Below, piece after piece: positions 17,797 through 25,740 of a DNA stretch of 64,000 nt (the stretch's first letter is position 1; every line of letters begins with the position of its first letter). The notes beneath the pieces are model-generated. The model ran no database searches and was not told the origin of the DNA. It was given only the letters and a program-made list of their open reading frames with translations. The position numbers and the translations under genes are program-made. Source of the stretch: Goodfellowiella coeruleoviolacea (GTDB taxonomy: Bacteria; Actinomycetota; Actinomycetes; Mycobacteriales; Pseudonocardiaceae); NCBI RefSeq assembly GCF_024171785.1, contig NZ_JAMTCK010000018.1, positions 1 through 64,000 of the forward strand. The letters run 5' to 3'.

Positions 17797-19254
17797 TCAG
17801 CCGGGCACGGCCGTGGGGATGCCGGGCGGGTAGGGGATGAAGAAGTCCTCGACGCCCGCGCCCGCGGTGGGGACACCGGCCGGCTCCGGGCGGGTCAGCC
17901 AGCGCCGGGCGACCGCGCGCAGCGCGGCCAGCAGGCGCCGGACGTGCTCGGCGGTGACCCCGAGGTGGAAGCTCAGCCGCAGGCTCCGCCCGGTGCCGCG
18001 ACCGAGGTACACGCCGTGGTCGCGGAACAGCGTCTCCCACAGCACCTTGTCCCCCACCCGCTCGGGCACGGCGATCGCGATCCGCAGCGGGTCGGCCAGG
18101 CAGTGCGGTTCGGCCGGATCACCGGGCTCCTCGCCCGCACCCGGCGGGCGGAACTCGGCGAGCAGCGGGTCACCGGCCAGGGCGGCGCGCACCTGGTCGG
18201 CCAGGGCCAGCACCCGGTCCAGCTCACGCCGGCCGCACTCCTGGGCGTGCGCGCGGGCCAGGTCCAACGAGACCAGCAGCGGCCAGGACGGGGACGGCGT
18301 GTGGTGCTCGAACACCGCCTGCTGGACCTGGCGCACCCGGTCGGACCCGCCCACCACGTGCAGGTAGGCGGTCTGCCTGGCGGCGCACAGGGTCTTGTCG
18401 GCGGCCTGGGTGACCAGCACGGCCGGCACGCGCTGCCCGGTGTCGCGGCACCGGGCGGCCAGCCGCTGGGCCGCGGGCAGGGTGGCGTGCCGGCGCAGCC
18501 CGGGGTGGAAGGCGTGCACCGCGGTCCACGCCTCGTCCACCACCAGCGCGGACAGCGGGGAGGCCGCGGCCACCGCCGGCAGGATGCGGTCCATCCGGTA
18601 GAGCAGGCCGTCGTCGGACGACGCGGCCAGCACGACCACGTCGTAGGGGCGGTGGTCGGCGTGGGCGGCGCGCAGCAGCGCGCACAGTTCGGCCAGGTCC
18701 GGCGGGCGGGTGCGCCCGTCGCCGGCCGCGGCCAGCAGCGGGACCTCGTCGACCTGCCAGCCCGGCTGCACCGCGGCGGCGTGCAGTGCGGCGGGCGCGT
18801 TGGGGTCGATCAGCACCCGGGCCTGGCGCGGCGCGAGCGCGTGCAGCGCGATCCGGTTGGCCAGGGTGGTGCCGCCGGTGAGGAAGAAGGTGTAGTCGGC
18901 GCCGAAGGCCGCCGCGGCCAGCCGCTGGGCCTGGTCCAGCGGGCCGCGCGGCTGGAAGAACGAGTCCAGCGCGGCCCCGCCGTAGCAGCGGTCCAGCCGG
19001 AGGAACGCCTGGCCGAACAGCTCGGCGTAGCGCGCGCCAACACCGCTGCCGTCCAGCACGTGGCCGTCGGTCCACGGCAGGGCGTGGAACGAGGCCACCG
19101 CCGGCCCGGCCAGCAGCCGGCTCAGCGCGTCGGCCAGCGGTGCCCTGGCCGGCTGGGACACCTCGGGGTCCCGGTGGGTCGGGAGTGCGGCCGCGACCGG
19201 GAGGTCGATGTCGACGACGGGGATGTCGAGGGTCTGGTGCTGTGGGGTGGTCAT
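17797..19254 (-). CDS. PLP-dependent Orn/Lys/Arg decarboxylase-family protein
   Basis: A 485-aa fold-type I PLP protein of the Orn/Lys/Arg decarboxylase major-domain family. Visible motifs are the cofactor loop FFLTGGTTLANRIALHAL, the strand with D240-E-A-W243 (VVDEAWTAVHAFHPG), and the Schiff-base region TQAADKTLCAARQTAYLHV with Lys287. The usual S-x-H-K motif is A-A-D-K here, so the residue that normally stacks on PLP is Asp. The C-terminal decarboxylase domain is present (DHGVYLGRGTG). It is divergent from the chorismate operon, 302 bp away. I infer that it acts on a pathway intermediate or an amino acid; its substrate is unknown. Confidence 0.78.
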   Translation of the reverse strand: MTTPQHQTLDIPVVDIDLPVAAALPTHRDPEVSQPARAPLADALSRLLAGPAVASFHALPWTDGHVLDGSGVGARYAELFGQAFLRLDRCYGGAALDSFFQPRGPLDQAQRLAAAAFGADYTFFLTGGTTLANRIALHALAPRQARVLIDPNAPAALHAAAVQPGWQVDEVPLLAAAGDGRTRPPDLAELCALLRAAHADHRPYDVVVLAASSDDGLLYRMDRILPAVAAASPLSALVVDEAWTAVHAFHPGLRRHATLPAAQRLAARCRDTGQRVPAVLVTQAADKTLCAARQTAYLHVVGGSDRVRQVQQAVFEHHTPSPSWPLLVSLDLARAHAQECGRRELDRVLALADQVRAALAGDPLLAEFRPPGAGEEPGDPAEPHCLADPLRIAIAVPERVGDKVLWETLFRDHGVYLGRGTGRSLRLSFHLGVTAEHVRRLLAALRAVARRWLTRPEPAGVPTAGAGVEDFFIPYPPGIPTAVPG

Positions 19255-19556
19255 GGCGGGTGTCCCGGGGTCGGAAGGTCCGGTGAACTGAACTGACCCG
19301 CTCAGCGTGCGGGCCGCGGCTTGCAACCCGCTTCACGCCCGGTTGCACACCGGCTGGCGGCTCCCGGCCCGCACCTGCCCCCCCCGGGGCAACGGCTGGC
19401 CGGCGGCCGAACCCCTGACGCCCGCGCTGACCTGGTGCGACACCGCCGCGCGCGCCGGGCAGCCGGAGTGATTGGACCGGTGGCCACCGAGCGGGCCGGC
19501 CGGGCGGCCAAGCCGGACTGAAGCCGATTGCAAGTCGCCGCGCCCAGGCTGGCCGA
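19255..19556. other. divergent regulatory region of the chorismate cluster
   Basis: 302 bp between the decarboxylase gene (leftward) and the MFS gene (rightward). It carries three TTGCA elements (around 19321, 19343 and 19528) and must hold both promoters. I see no gene and no clear long palindrome. Confidence 0.45.
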
Positions 19557-21029
19557 GTGCCCGACTCCCACCCGCACGCCCCCGCGGTCCGGCTGGAGCC
19601 CCACCTCCGGCGGGTGCTGCCGGCCGTGCTCATCGGCTCGTTCCTGGCCGTGACCGACCTGTTCATCGTCACCGTGGCGCTGCCGAGCATCGGCCGGTCC
19701 CTGGCGGCCGGCCCGGCCGCGCTGGAACTGGTGCTCGCCGGCTACAGCATCGCCTACGCGTGCTGCCTGGTGGCCGGTGGCCGGCTCGGCGACCTTCTCG
19801 GCCGGCGTCCGCTGTTCCTCGGCGGGATGGCCGCGTTCGTGCTCACCTCGGCCGGCTGCGGACTGGCGCCGTCGGTGACCGTGCTGGTCGGCGCCAGGAT
19901 CGCGCAGGGCGTCGCCGCCGCGGCCATGGTGCCCCAGGTGTTGGCCACCATCCGGGCGCTGTGCCACGGCCCGGCGCGCGCCAGGGCGCTGGGCCTGTTC
20001 GGTGCCGTGATCGGCACGGCCATTGTGTTCGGGCAGGTCAGCGGCGGGGTGATCACCTCGGCCGACCTGGCCGGGCTGGGCTGGCGGCCGGTGTTCCTGC
20101 TCAACGTGCCGATCGGGGTGGCCGGCTGGCTGCTGGCGCTGCGCCGGGTGCCGGAGACCCGCGCGCCCGGGCAGCGGGCCGGCCTGGACTGGTGGGGCGC
20201 GGCCCTGCTGGCCGGCGCGCTGGGCGGGGTGCTGGCCCCGGTCGTGCTGGCCCAGCGCGGCGGCTGGTCGGCGTGGCACTGGTCGTGCCTGGCCGTGGCG
20301 CCCCTCGCCGCGGCGGCGCTGGCCGCGGTGGAGCGGTGGCGGGAGCGCCGCGGTCGGGTGGTGCTGCTGCCGCCGGCGCTGCTGGCCCTGCCCGGCATGC
20401 GCCGGGGGCTGCTGGTCGCGGTCAGCTACTTCCCCGGGGCCGGCGGGTTCCTGTTCACCAGCGCGCTGGTGGCGCAGGACGGCCTTGGCCACACCCCACT
20501 GGCCGCCGGGCTCGCGCTGGCGCCGTACGCGGTCGCCTTCCTGGTGGCCTCGCTGCTGGCCAGGCGGCTCACCGCCCGCCACGGCCACCGGGTGATCACC
20601 GGGGGCGCCCTGCTGCTGGCCGCGGCACTGGCCGGGCTCGCGGTCCAGGTCTGGCTGGCCTACCCGGACCTGTCCGCCACCGCCGTGGTCCCGCTGCTCG
20701 CGCTGACCGGCGCGGGCAACGCCCTGGTGATGATCCCGATGTTCGAGGTCGTCCTGGCCCGGGTGCCGGCGGCGTCCGCCGGCGCGGCCAGCGGCGTGCT
20801 GACCACCACCCAACAGGCCGGGCTGGGCCTGGGCGCCGCCGTGCTGGGCGCCCTGCTGCTCGGCGTGGCGCGCTCCGGCGCCGGCTGGGCCCGGGGCGGC
20901 GCACTGGTGTGCCTGGTGGAGGCGGTGCTCGCCGGCCTGACCGCGGTCGCGGCCCAGGCGCTCACCAGGACCGTCGCCGCTCTTCCCCCGGCCCGTCCCG
21001 AACCCGTATCCGTCCACAGCGGACAGTAA
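19557..21029 (+). CDS. MFS drug-exporter (DHA2 type)
   Basis: A 490-aa membrane transporter with about 14 hydrophobic segments. The motif-A loop is GGRLGDLLGRRPLF, and ARIAQGVAAAAMVPQVLATI and the LGWRPVFLLNVPIGVAG segment are typical of the EmrB/QacA (DHA2) branch of proton-driven exporters. The start is GTG at 19557; its ribosome site is weak. It is the first gene of a seven-gene coupled operon, and the next start follows 18 bp after its stop. I infer export of the operon's product or self-resistance. Confidence 0.85.
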   Translation: MPDSHPHAPAVRLEPHLRRVLPAVLIGSFLAVTDLFIVTVALPSIGRSLAAGPAALELVLAGYSIAYACCLVAGGRLGDLLGRRPLFLGGMAAFVLTSAGCGLAPSVTVLVGARIAQGVAAAAMVPQVLATIRALCHGPARARALGLFGAVIGTAIVFGQVSGGVITSADLAGLGWRPVFLLNVPIGVAGWLLALRRVPETRAPGQRAGLDWWGAALLAGALGGVLAPVVLAQRGGWSAWHWSCLAVAPLAAAALAAVERWRERRGRVVLLPPALLALPGMRRGLLVAVSYFPGAGGFLFTSALVAQDGLGHTPLAAGLALAPYAVAFLVASLLARRLTARHGHRVITGGALLLAAALAGLAVQVWLAYPDLSATAVVPLLALTGAGNALVMIPMFEVVLARVPAASAGAASGVLTTTQQAGLGLGAAVLGALLLGVARSGAGWARGGALVCLVEAVLAGLTAVAAQALTRTVAALPPARPEPVSVHSGQ

Positions 21030-21047
21030 GACAGAGAGGACGTGACC

Positions 21048-22085
21048 ATGTTGATCGTCACCTGTGCCGACGCCGGCCAGTCCGGCGCGGCCGGTCCGAG
21101 GCCCCGGCTGCCGGCCGAGGCCGGGCGGTGCCGGGCCATCACGGTCGGTGCCAGCACCGTGCTGGTCACCGAACACGGCAGCGACGAGCTGGCCCGCCGG
21201 ATCGCCGCGCTGCCCGGCGTGCGCCGGGTGGTCCACCCGGTGGTGGGCGCGCCCCTGGCCAGCCGCGGCTGCGTGGTCGAGGACAGCGCGGTCGCGGTGG
21301 GGCCGGTCCGCTTCGGCGGCGGCGGGTTCACGGTGATCGCCGGCCCGTGCGCGGTGGAGGGCCGGTCCCGGCTGCGGCGCATCGCCGGTCTGGTGCGCGC
21401 CTGCGGTGCCTCGGCCCTGCGCGGCGGCGCCTACAAGCCCCGCACCTCGCCGCACGCCTTCCAGGGCGTGGGCCAGCCCGGGCTGCGCGACCTGCGCGAC
21501 GTCGGCCGGGGGCTGGGCCTGCCCGTGGTCACCGAGGTGGTCGACGTGCACACGCTGCCCCAGGTGGTCGAGCACGCCGACGTGGTGCAGGTGGGCACGC
21601 GCAACGCGCAGAACTTCCCGCTGCTGCGCGAGGTGGGCCGGGCCGGCTGTCCGGTGCTGCTCAAGCGGGGCTTCGGCTGCACCGTGGACGAATGGCTCGG
21701 CGCGGCCGAGTACGTGCTGGCCGAGGGCAACGACCGGGTGGTGCTGTGCGAGCGCGGCATCCGCACCTTCGAGGCCGCCACCCGGTTCACCCTGGACCTG
21801 AGCGCGGTGGCGGTGCTCAAGCACACCAGCCACCTGCCCGTGGTGGTCGACCCCAGCCACAGCACCGGCCACCCGGAACTGGTGCGGCCCATGGCGTTGG
21901 CGGCCGCCGCGGCCGGCGCCGACGGGCTGTTGGTGGACGTGCACGACGAGCCGGGCCAGGCGCGCTGTGACGGCGGCCAGGCGCTGCGGCCCGAGGGGTT
22001 CCGCGCGCTGATGGCGGATCTCGTCCCGGTGCTGCACGCCCTGGGCCGGCCGCTGGTCGGCCCGACAGCGGGGAGAACACCATGA
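21048..22085 (+). CDS. 3-deoxy-7-phosphoheptulonate synthase, type I-beta
   Basis: A 345-aa DAHP synthase, the first step of the shikimate pathway (PEP plus erythrose-4-phosphate). The N-terminal ~95 residues are a ferredoxin-like/ACT-type domain. The TIM barrel then shows VIAGPCAVEG, LRGGAYKPRTSP, VQVGTRNAQNF, VLLKRGFG, LCERGIRTFE, VVDPSHSTGH and DGLLVDVHDE, all as in Thermotoga/Bacillus-type enzymes. The ATG at 21048 has AGAGAGGA 7 bp upstream. Its stop overlaps the next start by 4 bp. A dedicated DAHP synthase in a cluster typically raises chorismate supply for a secondary product. Confidence 0.93.
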   Translation: MLIVTCADAGQSGAAGPRPRLPAEAGRCRAITVGASTVLVTEHGSDELARRIAALPGVRRVVHPVVGAPLASRGCVVEDSAVAVGPVRFGGGGFTVIAGPCAVEGRSRLRRIAGLVRACGASALRGGAYKPRTSPHAFQGVGQPGLRDLRDVGRGLGLPVVTEVVDVHTLPQVVEHADVVQVGTRNAQNFPLLREVGRAGCPVLLKRGFGCTVDEWLGAAEYVLAEGNDRVVLCERGIRTFEAATRFTLDLSAVAVLKHTSHLPVVVDPSHSTGHPELVRPMALAAAAAGADGLLVDVHDEPGQARCDGGQALRPEGFRALMADLVPVLHALGRPLVGPTAGRTP

Positions 22086-22813
22086 CCCACACCGAACTCC
22101 CACCCGTGCGCGTCCTGGCGATCTCCGGCTCGGAGCGCGCCGGCGGCAACACCGACCAGGTGCTGGACTACGCCGCCGAGCTGGCCGCCCGGTACGGCGC
22201 GCGGCTGTCCGTGCTCGCGCTGCGCGACCACCACATCGTCCCGTGTGGACAGTGCGGGGACTGCAACGCGCGCGGCGCGCCGTGCCTGGTGCGCGACGAC
22301 GTGGCCGCGCTGGTGGAGCGGATGTGCGCGGCGGACGCGGTGATCTACGCGGTGCCGGTGCACGGTTTCGGCCCGGCCCAGCTGATGCAGACCTTCATCG
22401 AGCGCAGCGGTGTCGGCTACCTGAGGTTCCACCGGCCGCTGGCCAACAAGGTCGGCGGCGCCGTGGTGGTCTGCCGGCGCTACAACGACATGCAGGTCCA
22501 CCACCAGTTGCTGCTCAACATGCTGCTCAACCGGATGCTGGTGGTGGGCAGCGGGTTTCCCGCGGTGCTGCGCGGTGGCGCGCACGACCGGCCGCTGGCC
22601 GACACCGAGGGCGTGTGCGCCCTGGACCGGATGATCGAGCGCATGGTCGGCATGGTCCGGCTGCTGCGCTCCGCGTCACCGGAGCAGCTGCGCTGGCTGG
22701 CCCGCACCGAGGACAACGAGCGGCACGAACGCACCCTGCCCGCGCCCCGCCGGGCACCCGGCGGCACCCGGCAGCCGGGCGCGGCACCGCGACTGCCGGA
22801 GGTGCGGCCATGA
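22082..22813 (+). CDS. iron-sulfur flavoprotein (flavodoxin fold, CX2CX2CX6C)
   Basis: A 243-aa FMN protein of the NADPH-dependent FMN reductase/flavodoxin fold. The phosphate loop is ISGSERAGGNTDQ, and the flavin-side loop is YAVPVHGFGPAQLMQTFIER. Between them lies Cys55-X2-Cys58-X2-Cys61-X6-Cys68, the compact 4Fe-4S motif of iron-sulfur flavoproteins, a family that includes SgcG of C-1027 biosynthesis (it oxidises ADIC to 3-enolpyruvoylanthranilate). It is coupled by 4-bp overlaps to DAHP synthase upstream and the TrpE-type gene downstream. I infer a similar dehydrogenase acting on the aminated chorismate product. Confidence 0.82.
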   Translation: MTHTELPPVRVLAISGSERAGGNTDQVLDYAAELAARYGARLSVLALRDHHIVPCGQCGDCNARGAPCLVRDDVAALVERMCAADAVIYAVPVHGFGPAQLMQTFIERSGVGYLRFHRPLANKVGGAVVVCRRYNDMQVHHQLLLNMLLNRMLVVGSGFPAVLRGGAHDRPLADTEGVCALDRMIERMVGMVRLLRSASPEQLRWLARTEDNERHERTLPAPRRAPGGTRQPGAAPRLPEVRP

Positions 22814-24348
22814 CGGTGTTCTCCCCCACCCACCCCGGCCCGCTGCTGACCACCCGCACCCGCGTGGTGCCGGGGGCCGCGCCGGCCTTCACCGTGTACA
22901 ACCGGCTGGCCGACCGCTACGGGCCGGGATCGGTGTTCCTGCTGGAATCACTGGGCGGGCCGGACAGCGAGTGCCGGCGCTCGTTCGTCGGGGTCAATCC
23001 GGTGCTGCGGGTCCGCCTGGCCGGTTCCCGGCTGCGCTGGTCGGGCAGTCCCCTGCTGGTCACCGCGATCACCACCGCGCTGGCGCGGGCCGGCCTGCTC
23101 GACCGGCCCGGTCCGTGCGTCGACCTGCCCGACCGGCGCCGGGTGTGGGACGTGTTGCGGGGCGTCCGGGACGTGGTGCTGGCGTCCACATCGGACTCGG
23201 CCGACGCCCGCCGGCACGGGCTGCGCCTGGGGTTGTTCGGCTATCTGGGCTACGACCTGGCCGGCACCATCGAGCGGCTGCCCCGGCTGATCCCCGCCGA
23301 CCACCCCGAGCCCGACCTGGACCTGGCGCTGTACCAGGGAGTGGTCGAGCAGGACCGGGCCACCGGCACGGCCGTGGTCACCGCGCACAACAACCCCGCC
23401 GGCTGGCCGGTGCTGGACGTGGCCGCGCTGGCCGACACCGCGGCCCGGCCACCGCGGCGCCCGCCCGAGGCGGACCGGGTGCCCTCGGTGCCGCCGCCCG
23501 TCCACAGCAGCGACAGCACCTGCCGGGAGGACTACCTGCGGGCGGTGGACCGGGCGCTGGAGCACGTCGCCGCCGGTGACGTCTACCAGGTGCAGCTCGG
23601 CCACGAGCGGCGGGTGCGCTCGGCCGCCGACCCCCGGGCGGTGTACGCGCGGCTGCGCGCCGCCAACCCCTCGCCCTACTGCTACCTGGCGCCGTTCGGC
23701 ACCCACACCGCGCTGGGCGCCAGCCCGGAGCTGTTCGTGGCCACCCGCGCGGGCCAGGTGGTGATGCGGCCCATCGCCGGCACCGCGCCGCGCGGCGGCG
23801 ACCCCGCCGAGGACGCCGCGCGCGTCGCGGCGCTGCGCGCCGACGAGAAGGAACAGGCCGAGCACGTGATGCTGGTCGACCTGTGCCGCAACGACATCGG
23901 CCGGATCTGCGCCCGCGACGGGCTGGCCGTGCCGGAGCTGCTGACCGTCGAGCCGTACTCCCACGTGCACCACCTGGTGTCCACGGTCACCGGGGTGGTG
24001 CGCGCCGGCTGCGACGAGTACGACGTGATCACCTCGGCGTTTCCCGCCGGCACCATGACCGGTGCGCCCAAGATCCGCGCGATGGAGGTCATCGAGTCGC
24101 TGGAGACCAGCCGGCGCGGCATGTACGCGGGCGCGCTGGGGCTGATCGGGTTCTCCGGCGAGGTGGACCTGGCCCTGTGCATCCGGGGTGCCACCGCGCG
24201 CGGCGGCCGGTTCAGCTACCGGGCCTCGGCCGGGGTGGTGGCCGACTCGGTGCCCGCCGGTGAGTGGGCCGAGACCTGCCAGAAACTGGCCGCCGTGCAC
24301 TGGGCGGTCACCGGAGCGGAGGTGTGCCGTGCGGGCACTGCTCGTTGA
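22810..24348 (+). CDS. anthranilate synthase / ADIC synthase-type component I
   Basis: A 512-aa chorismate-binding enzyme. PIAGT at 321-325 has Ala where 4-amino-4-deoxychorismate synthases (PabB) have the Lys of PIKGT, so amination at C2 (TrpE or ADIC synthase) is expected. FPAGTMTGAPKIRAMEVIE (411-429) and ASPELFV are the usual active-site motifs. The N-terminal LLES (44-47) matches the tryptophan-binding motif of TrpE, so feedback control is possible. GGAGG precedes the ATG. It overlaps the flavoprotein gene by 4 bp and the amidotransferase by 20 bp. Whether pyruvate is released (anthranilate) or kept (ADIC) cannot be read from the sequence. Confidence 0.88.
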   Translation: MTVFSPTHPGPLLTTRTRVVPGAAPAFTVYNRLADRYGPGSVFLLESLGGPDSECRRSFVGVNPVLRVRLAGSRLRWSGSPLLVTAITTALARAGLLDRPGPCVDLPDRRRVWDVLRGVRDVVLASTSDSADARRHGLRLGLFGYLGYDLAGTIERLPRLIPADHPEPDLDLALYQGVVEQDRATGTAVVTAHNNPAGWPVLDVAALADTAARPPRRPPEADRVPSVPPPVHSSDSTCREDYLRAVDRALEHVAAGDVYQVQLGHERRVRSAADPRAVYARLRAANPSPYCYLAPFGTHTALGASPELFVATRAGQVVMRPIAGTAPRGGDPAEDAARVAALRADEKEQAEHVMLVDLCRNDIGRICARDGLAVPELLTVEPYSHVHHLVSTVTGVVRAGCDEYDVITSAFPAGTMTGAPKIRAMEVIESLETSRRGMYAGALGLIGFSGEVDLALCIRGATARGGRFSYRASAGVVADSVPAGEWAETCQKLAAVHWAVTGAEVCRAGTAR

Positions 24349-24949
24349 CGCCTACGACAGCTTCGTCCACATCATCGACCACTACCTGCGCGCGCTGGAC
24401 GTGCGCGTGCGGGTGCTGCGGCGCGACGACCCCGCCGTGTCCCCGGCGCTGGCCGACGCCCAGGCGCCACCCGACTTCGTGGTGCTCGGCCCCGGGCCGG
24501 GCCACCCGGCCGACAGCGGCTACGTCCCGCTGCTGCGCGGTCTGGACCCGGCCGTGCCGGTGCTCGGGATCTGCCTCGGCCACCAGGCGATCGGGCTGGC
24601 CTTCGGCGGCCGGGTGGGCCGGGCCGCCCGGCCCCGCCACGGCAAGTCCAGTCCGGTCCACCACGACGGCGCCGGCTGCTTCACCGGCCTGCCCGACCCG
24701 CTGCGGGTGACCCGCTACCACTCGCTGGTGGTCGACGACGCCGGGCTGCCCGACCAGGTGGCCGTCACCGCCCGCGCGCACGACGACGGCCACGTGATGG
24801 GCCTGCGCCACCGGGCCCGACCGGTGGAATCGCTGCAGTTCCACCCGGAGAGCATCGGCACCGAGCACGGCCTGGTCCTGTTCGGCAACTTCATCGACAC
24901 CCAGGTCCGCCGCACCGCCCGGGTTAGGGTGCCGCATGCACATCAGTGA
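24329..24949 (+). CDS. glutamine amidotransferase, component II (TrpG/PabA type)
   Basis: A 206-aa class I glutamine amidotransferase that supplies ammonia to the preceding synthase. The oxyanion loop is VLGPGPGHP, the nucleophile Cys82 lies in GICLGHQAIG, and the His/Glu pair is in LQFHPES. The GTG at 24329 has GGAGG 8 bp upstream. It overlaps its neighbours on both sides (20 bp and 14 bp), so component I and II should be made in equal amounts. Confidence 0.9.
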   Translation: MRALLVDAYDSFVHIIDHYLRALDVRVRVLRRDDPAVSPALADAQAPPDFVVLGPGPGHPADSGYVPLLRGLDPAVPVLGICLGHQAIGLAFGGRVGRAARPRHGKSSPVHHDGAGCFTGLPDPLRVTRYHSLVVDDAGLPDQVAVTARAHDDGHVMGLRHRARPVESLQFHPESIGTEHGLVLFGNFIDTQVRRTARVRVPHAHQ

Positions 24950-25277
24950 CCAGCAGGCCCTGTCCGCGTTCCGCGCCCAGATCGACGACCTCGACCGGGA
25001 GATCGTCGCCCTGATCGCGCGCCGCGCCGCGATCGTGGCGCGACTCGTCGAGGTCAAGCACGACGACGAGGCGGTGCGCTCCACCGCGCGCGTCGAGCAG
25101 GTGATCGACCGGGTCCGGGCGCTCGCCGTGGCACAGGGGCTCGACCCGGACATCGTCGAGCCCACCTACCGGGCGCTGATCACCGCGCTCACCGAGTTCC
25201 AACACCGCCACCTGGCCGAGCGCGCCGCGCGCGGGCCGGCCCAGGCACCGGGAGGACACCGTGATCACGATCTATGA
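24936..25277 (+). CDS. chorismate mutase-fold protein (AroQ / isochorismate-pyruvate lyase type)
   Basis: A 113-aa all-helical AroQ-fold protein. It shows the two active-site arginines (AFRAQIDDLDREIVALIARRAAIV), a lysine (VEVKHDD) and a late glutamine (ALTEFQHRH). The segment AQGLDPDIVEPTYRALITAL also resembles lyases and mutases specialised for isochorismate or aminochorismates, so the substrate could be chorismate, isochorismate or the aminated intermediate made by the preceding enzymes. It overlaps the amidotransferase and RidA genes (14 and 17 bp). Confidence 0.83.
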   Translation: MHISDQQALSAFRAQIDDLDREIVALIARRAAIVARLVEVKHDDEAVRSTARVEQVIDRVRALAVAQGLDPDIVEPTYRALITALTEFQHRHLAERAARGPAQAPGGHRDHDL

Positions 25278-25665
25278 CGACGTCGCCGCGCTGCGGGCGA
25301 TCAAGGCCAAATACCACCTGAGCACACCGGCCGCCATCCGGGTCGGCGAACTGGTCCACGTCGGCGGCCTCGCCGCGCTCGACCCGCGCACCGGGGAGTG
25401 CGTCGGCGGGGACATCCGGCGCCAGGCCGACTCCGTGCTGTCCACACTGGACCTCGTGCTGACCGAGATCGGGCTCGGCCTCGACCACGTGGTGACGGTC
25501 AACGCCACGCTGGCCGACCCGGTCCGGGACTTCGCCGGGTGGAACGCGGCCTTCCAGCGGGCCTTCCGCGCACCCCGCCCGGTGCGCACCACCGTGGGCG
25601 GCACCCTGGTGGTGGGGCTGCTGGAGGTCGAACTGTGCGCGGCGACGCGGCCGCGCACCGGGTGA
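25261..25665 (+). CDS. RidA/YjgF/YER057c family protein
   Basis: A 134-aa Rid-family protein. The fold pattern is visible: VHVGGLAALDPRTGECVGGD near the start, STLDLVLTEIGLGLDHVV in the middle, and FRAPRPVRTTVGGTLVVGLLEVELCAAT at the end with the conserved Arg and Glu. Rid proteins hydrolyse enamines and imines, and some in gene clusters act on pathway intermediates. It is the last gene of the coupled chorismate operon. Confidence 0.85.
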   Translation: MITIYDDVAALRAIKAKYHLSTPAAIRVGELVHVGGLAALDPRTGECVGGDIRRQADSVLSTLDLVLTEIGLGLDHVVTVNATLADPVRDFAGWNAAFQRAFRAPRPVRTTVGGTLVVGLLEVELCAATRPRTG

Positions 25666-25690
25666 ACCCGGTCCGCGCCGGCGCCGGTCC

Positions 25691-25740
25691 CGTGCCGATC
25701 AGTGCCGATCAGTGCCGGTCCGTGCCGATCAGTGCCGATC
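25691..25740. repeat. five tandem 10-bp repeats over the 3' end of the ispD-like gene
   Basis: Five back-to-back copies of (A/C)GTGCCGATC, the third with one change (GGTC), and a weaker sixth at 25681. They lie between the convergent ridA and ispD-like genes; the last codons and stop of the ispD-like gene (25729-25731) fall inside copies four and five. So the repeat has set, or could shift, the C-terminus of that protein. Confidence 0.8.

Noticed and set aside
22810-24348. aminodeoxychorismate synthase (PABA or p-aminophenylalanine pathway)
   Set aside because: The active-site motif is PIAGT, not PIKGT, and there is no prephenate dehydrogenase-like PapC gene.
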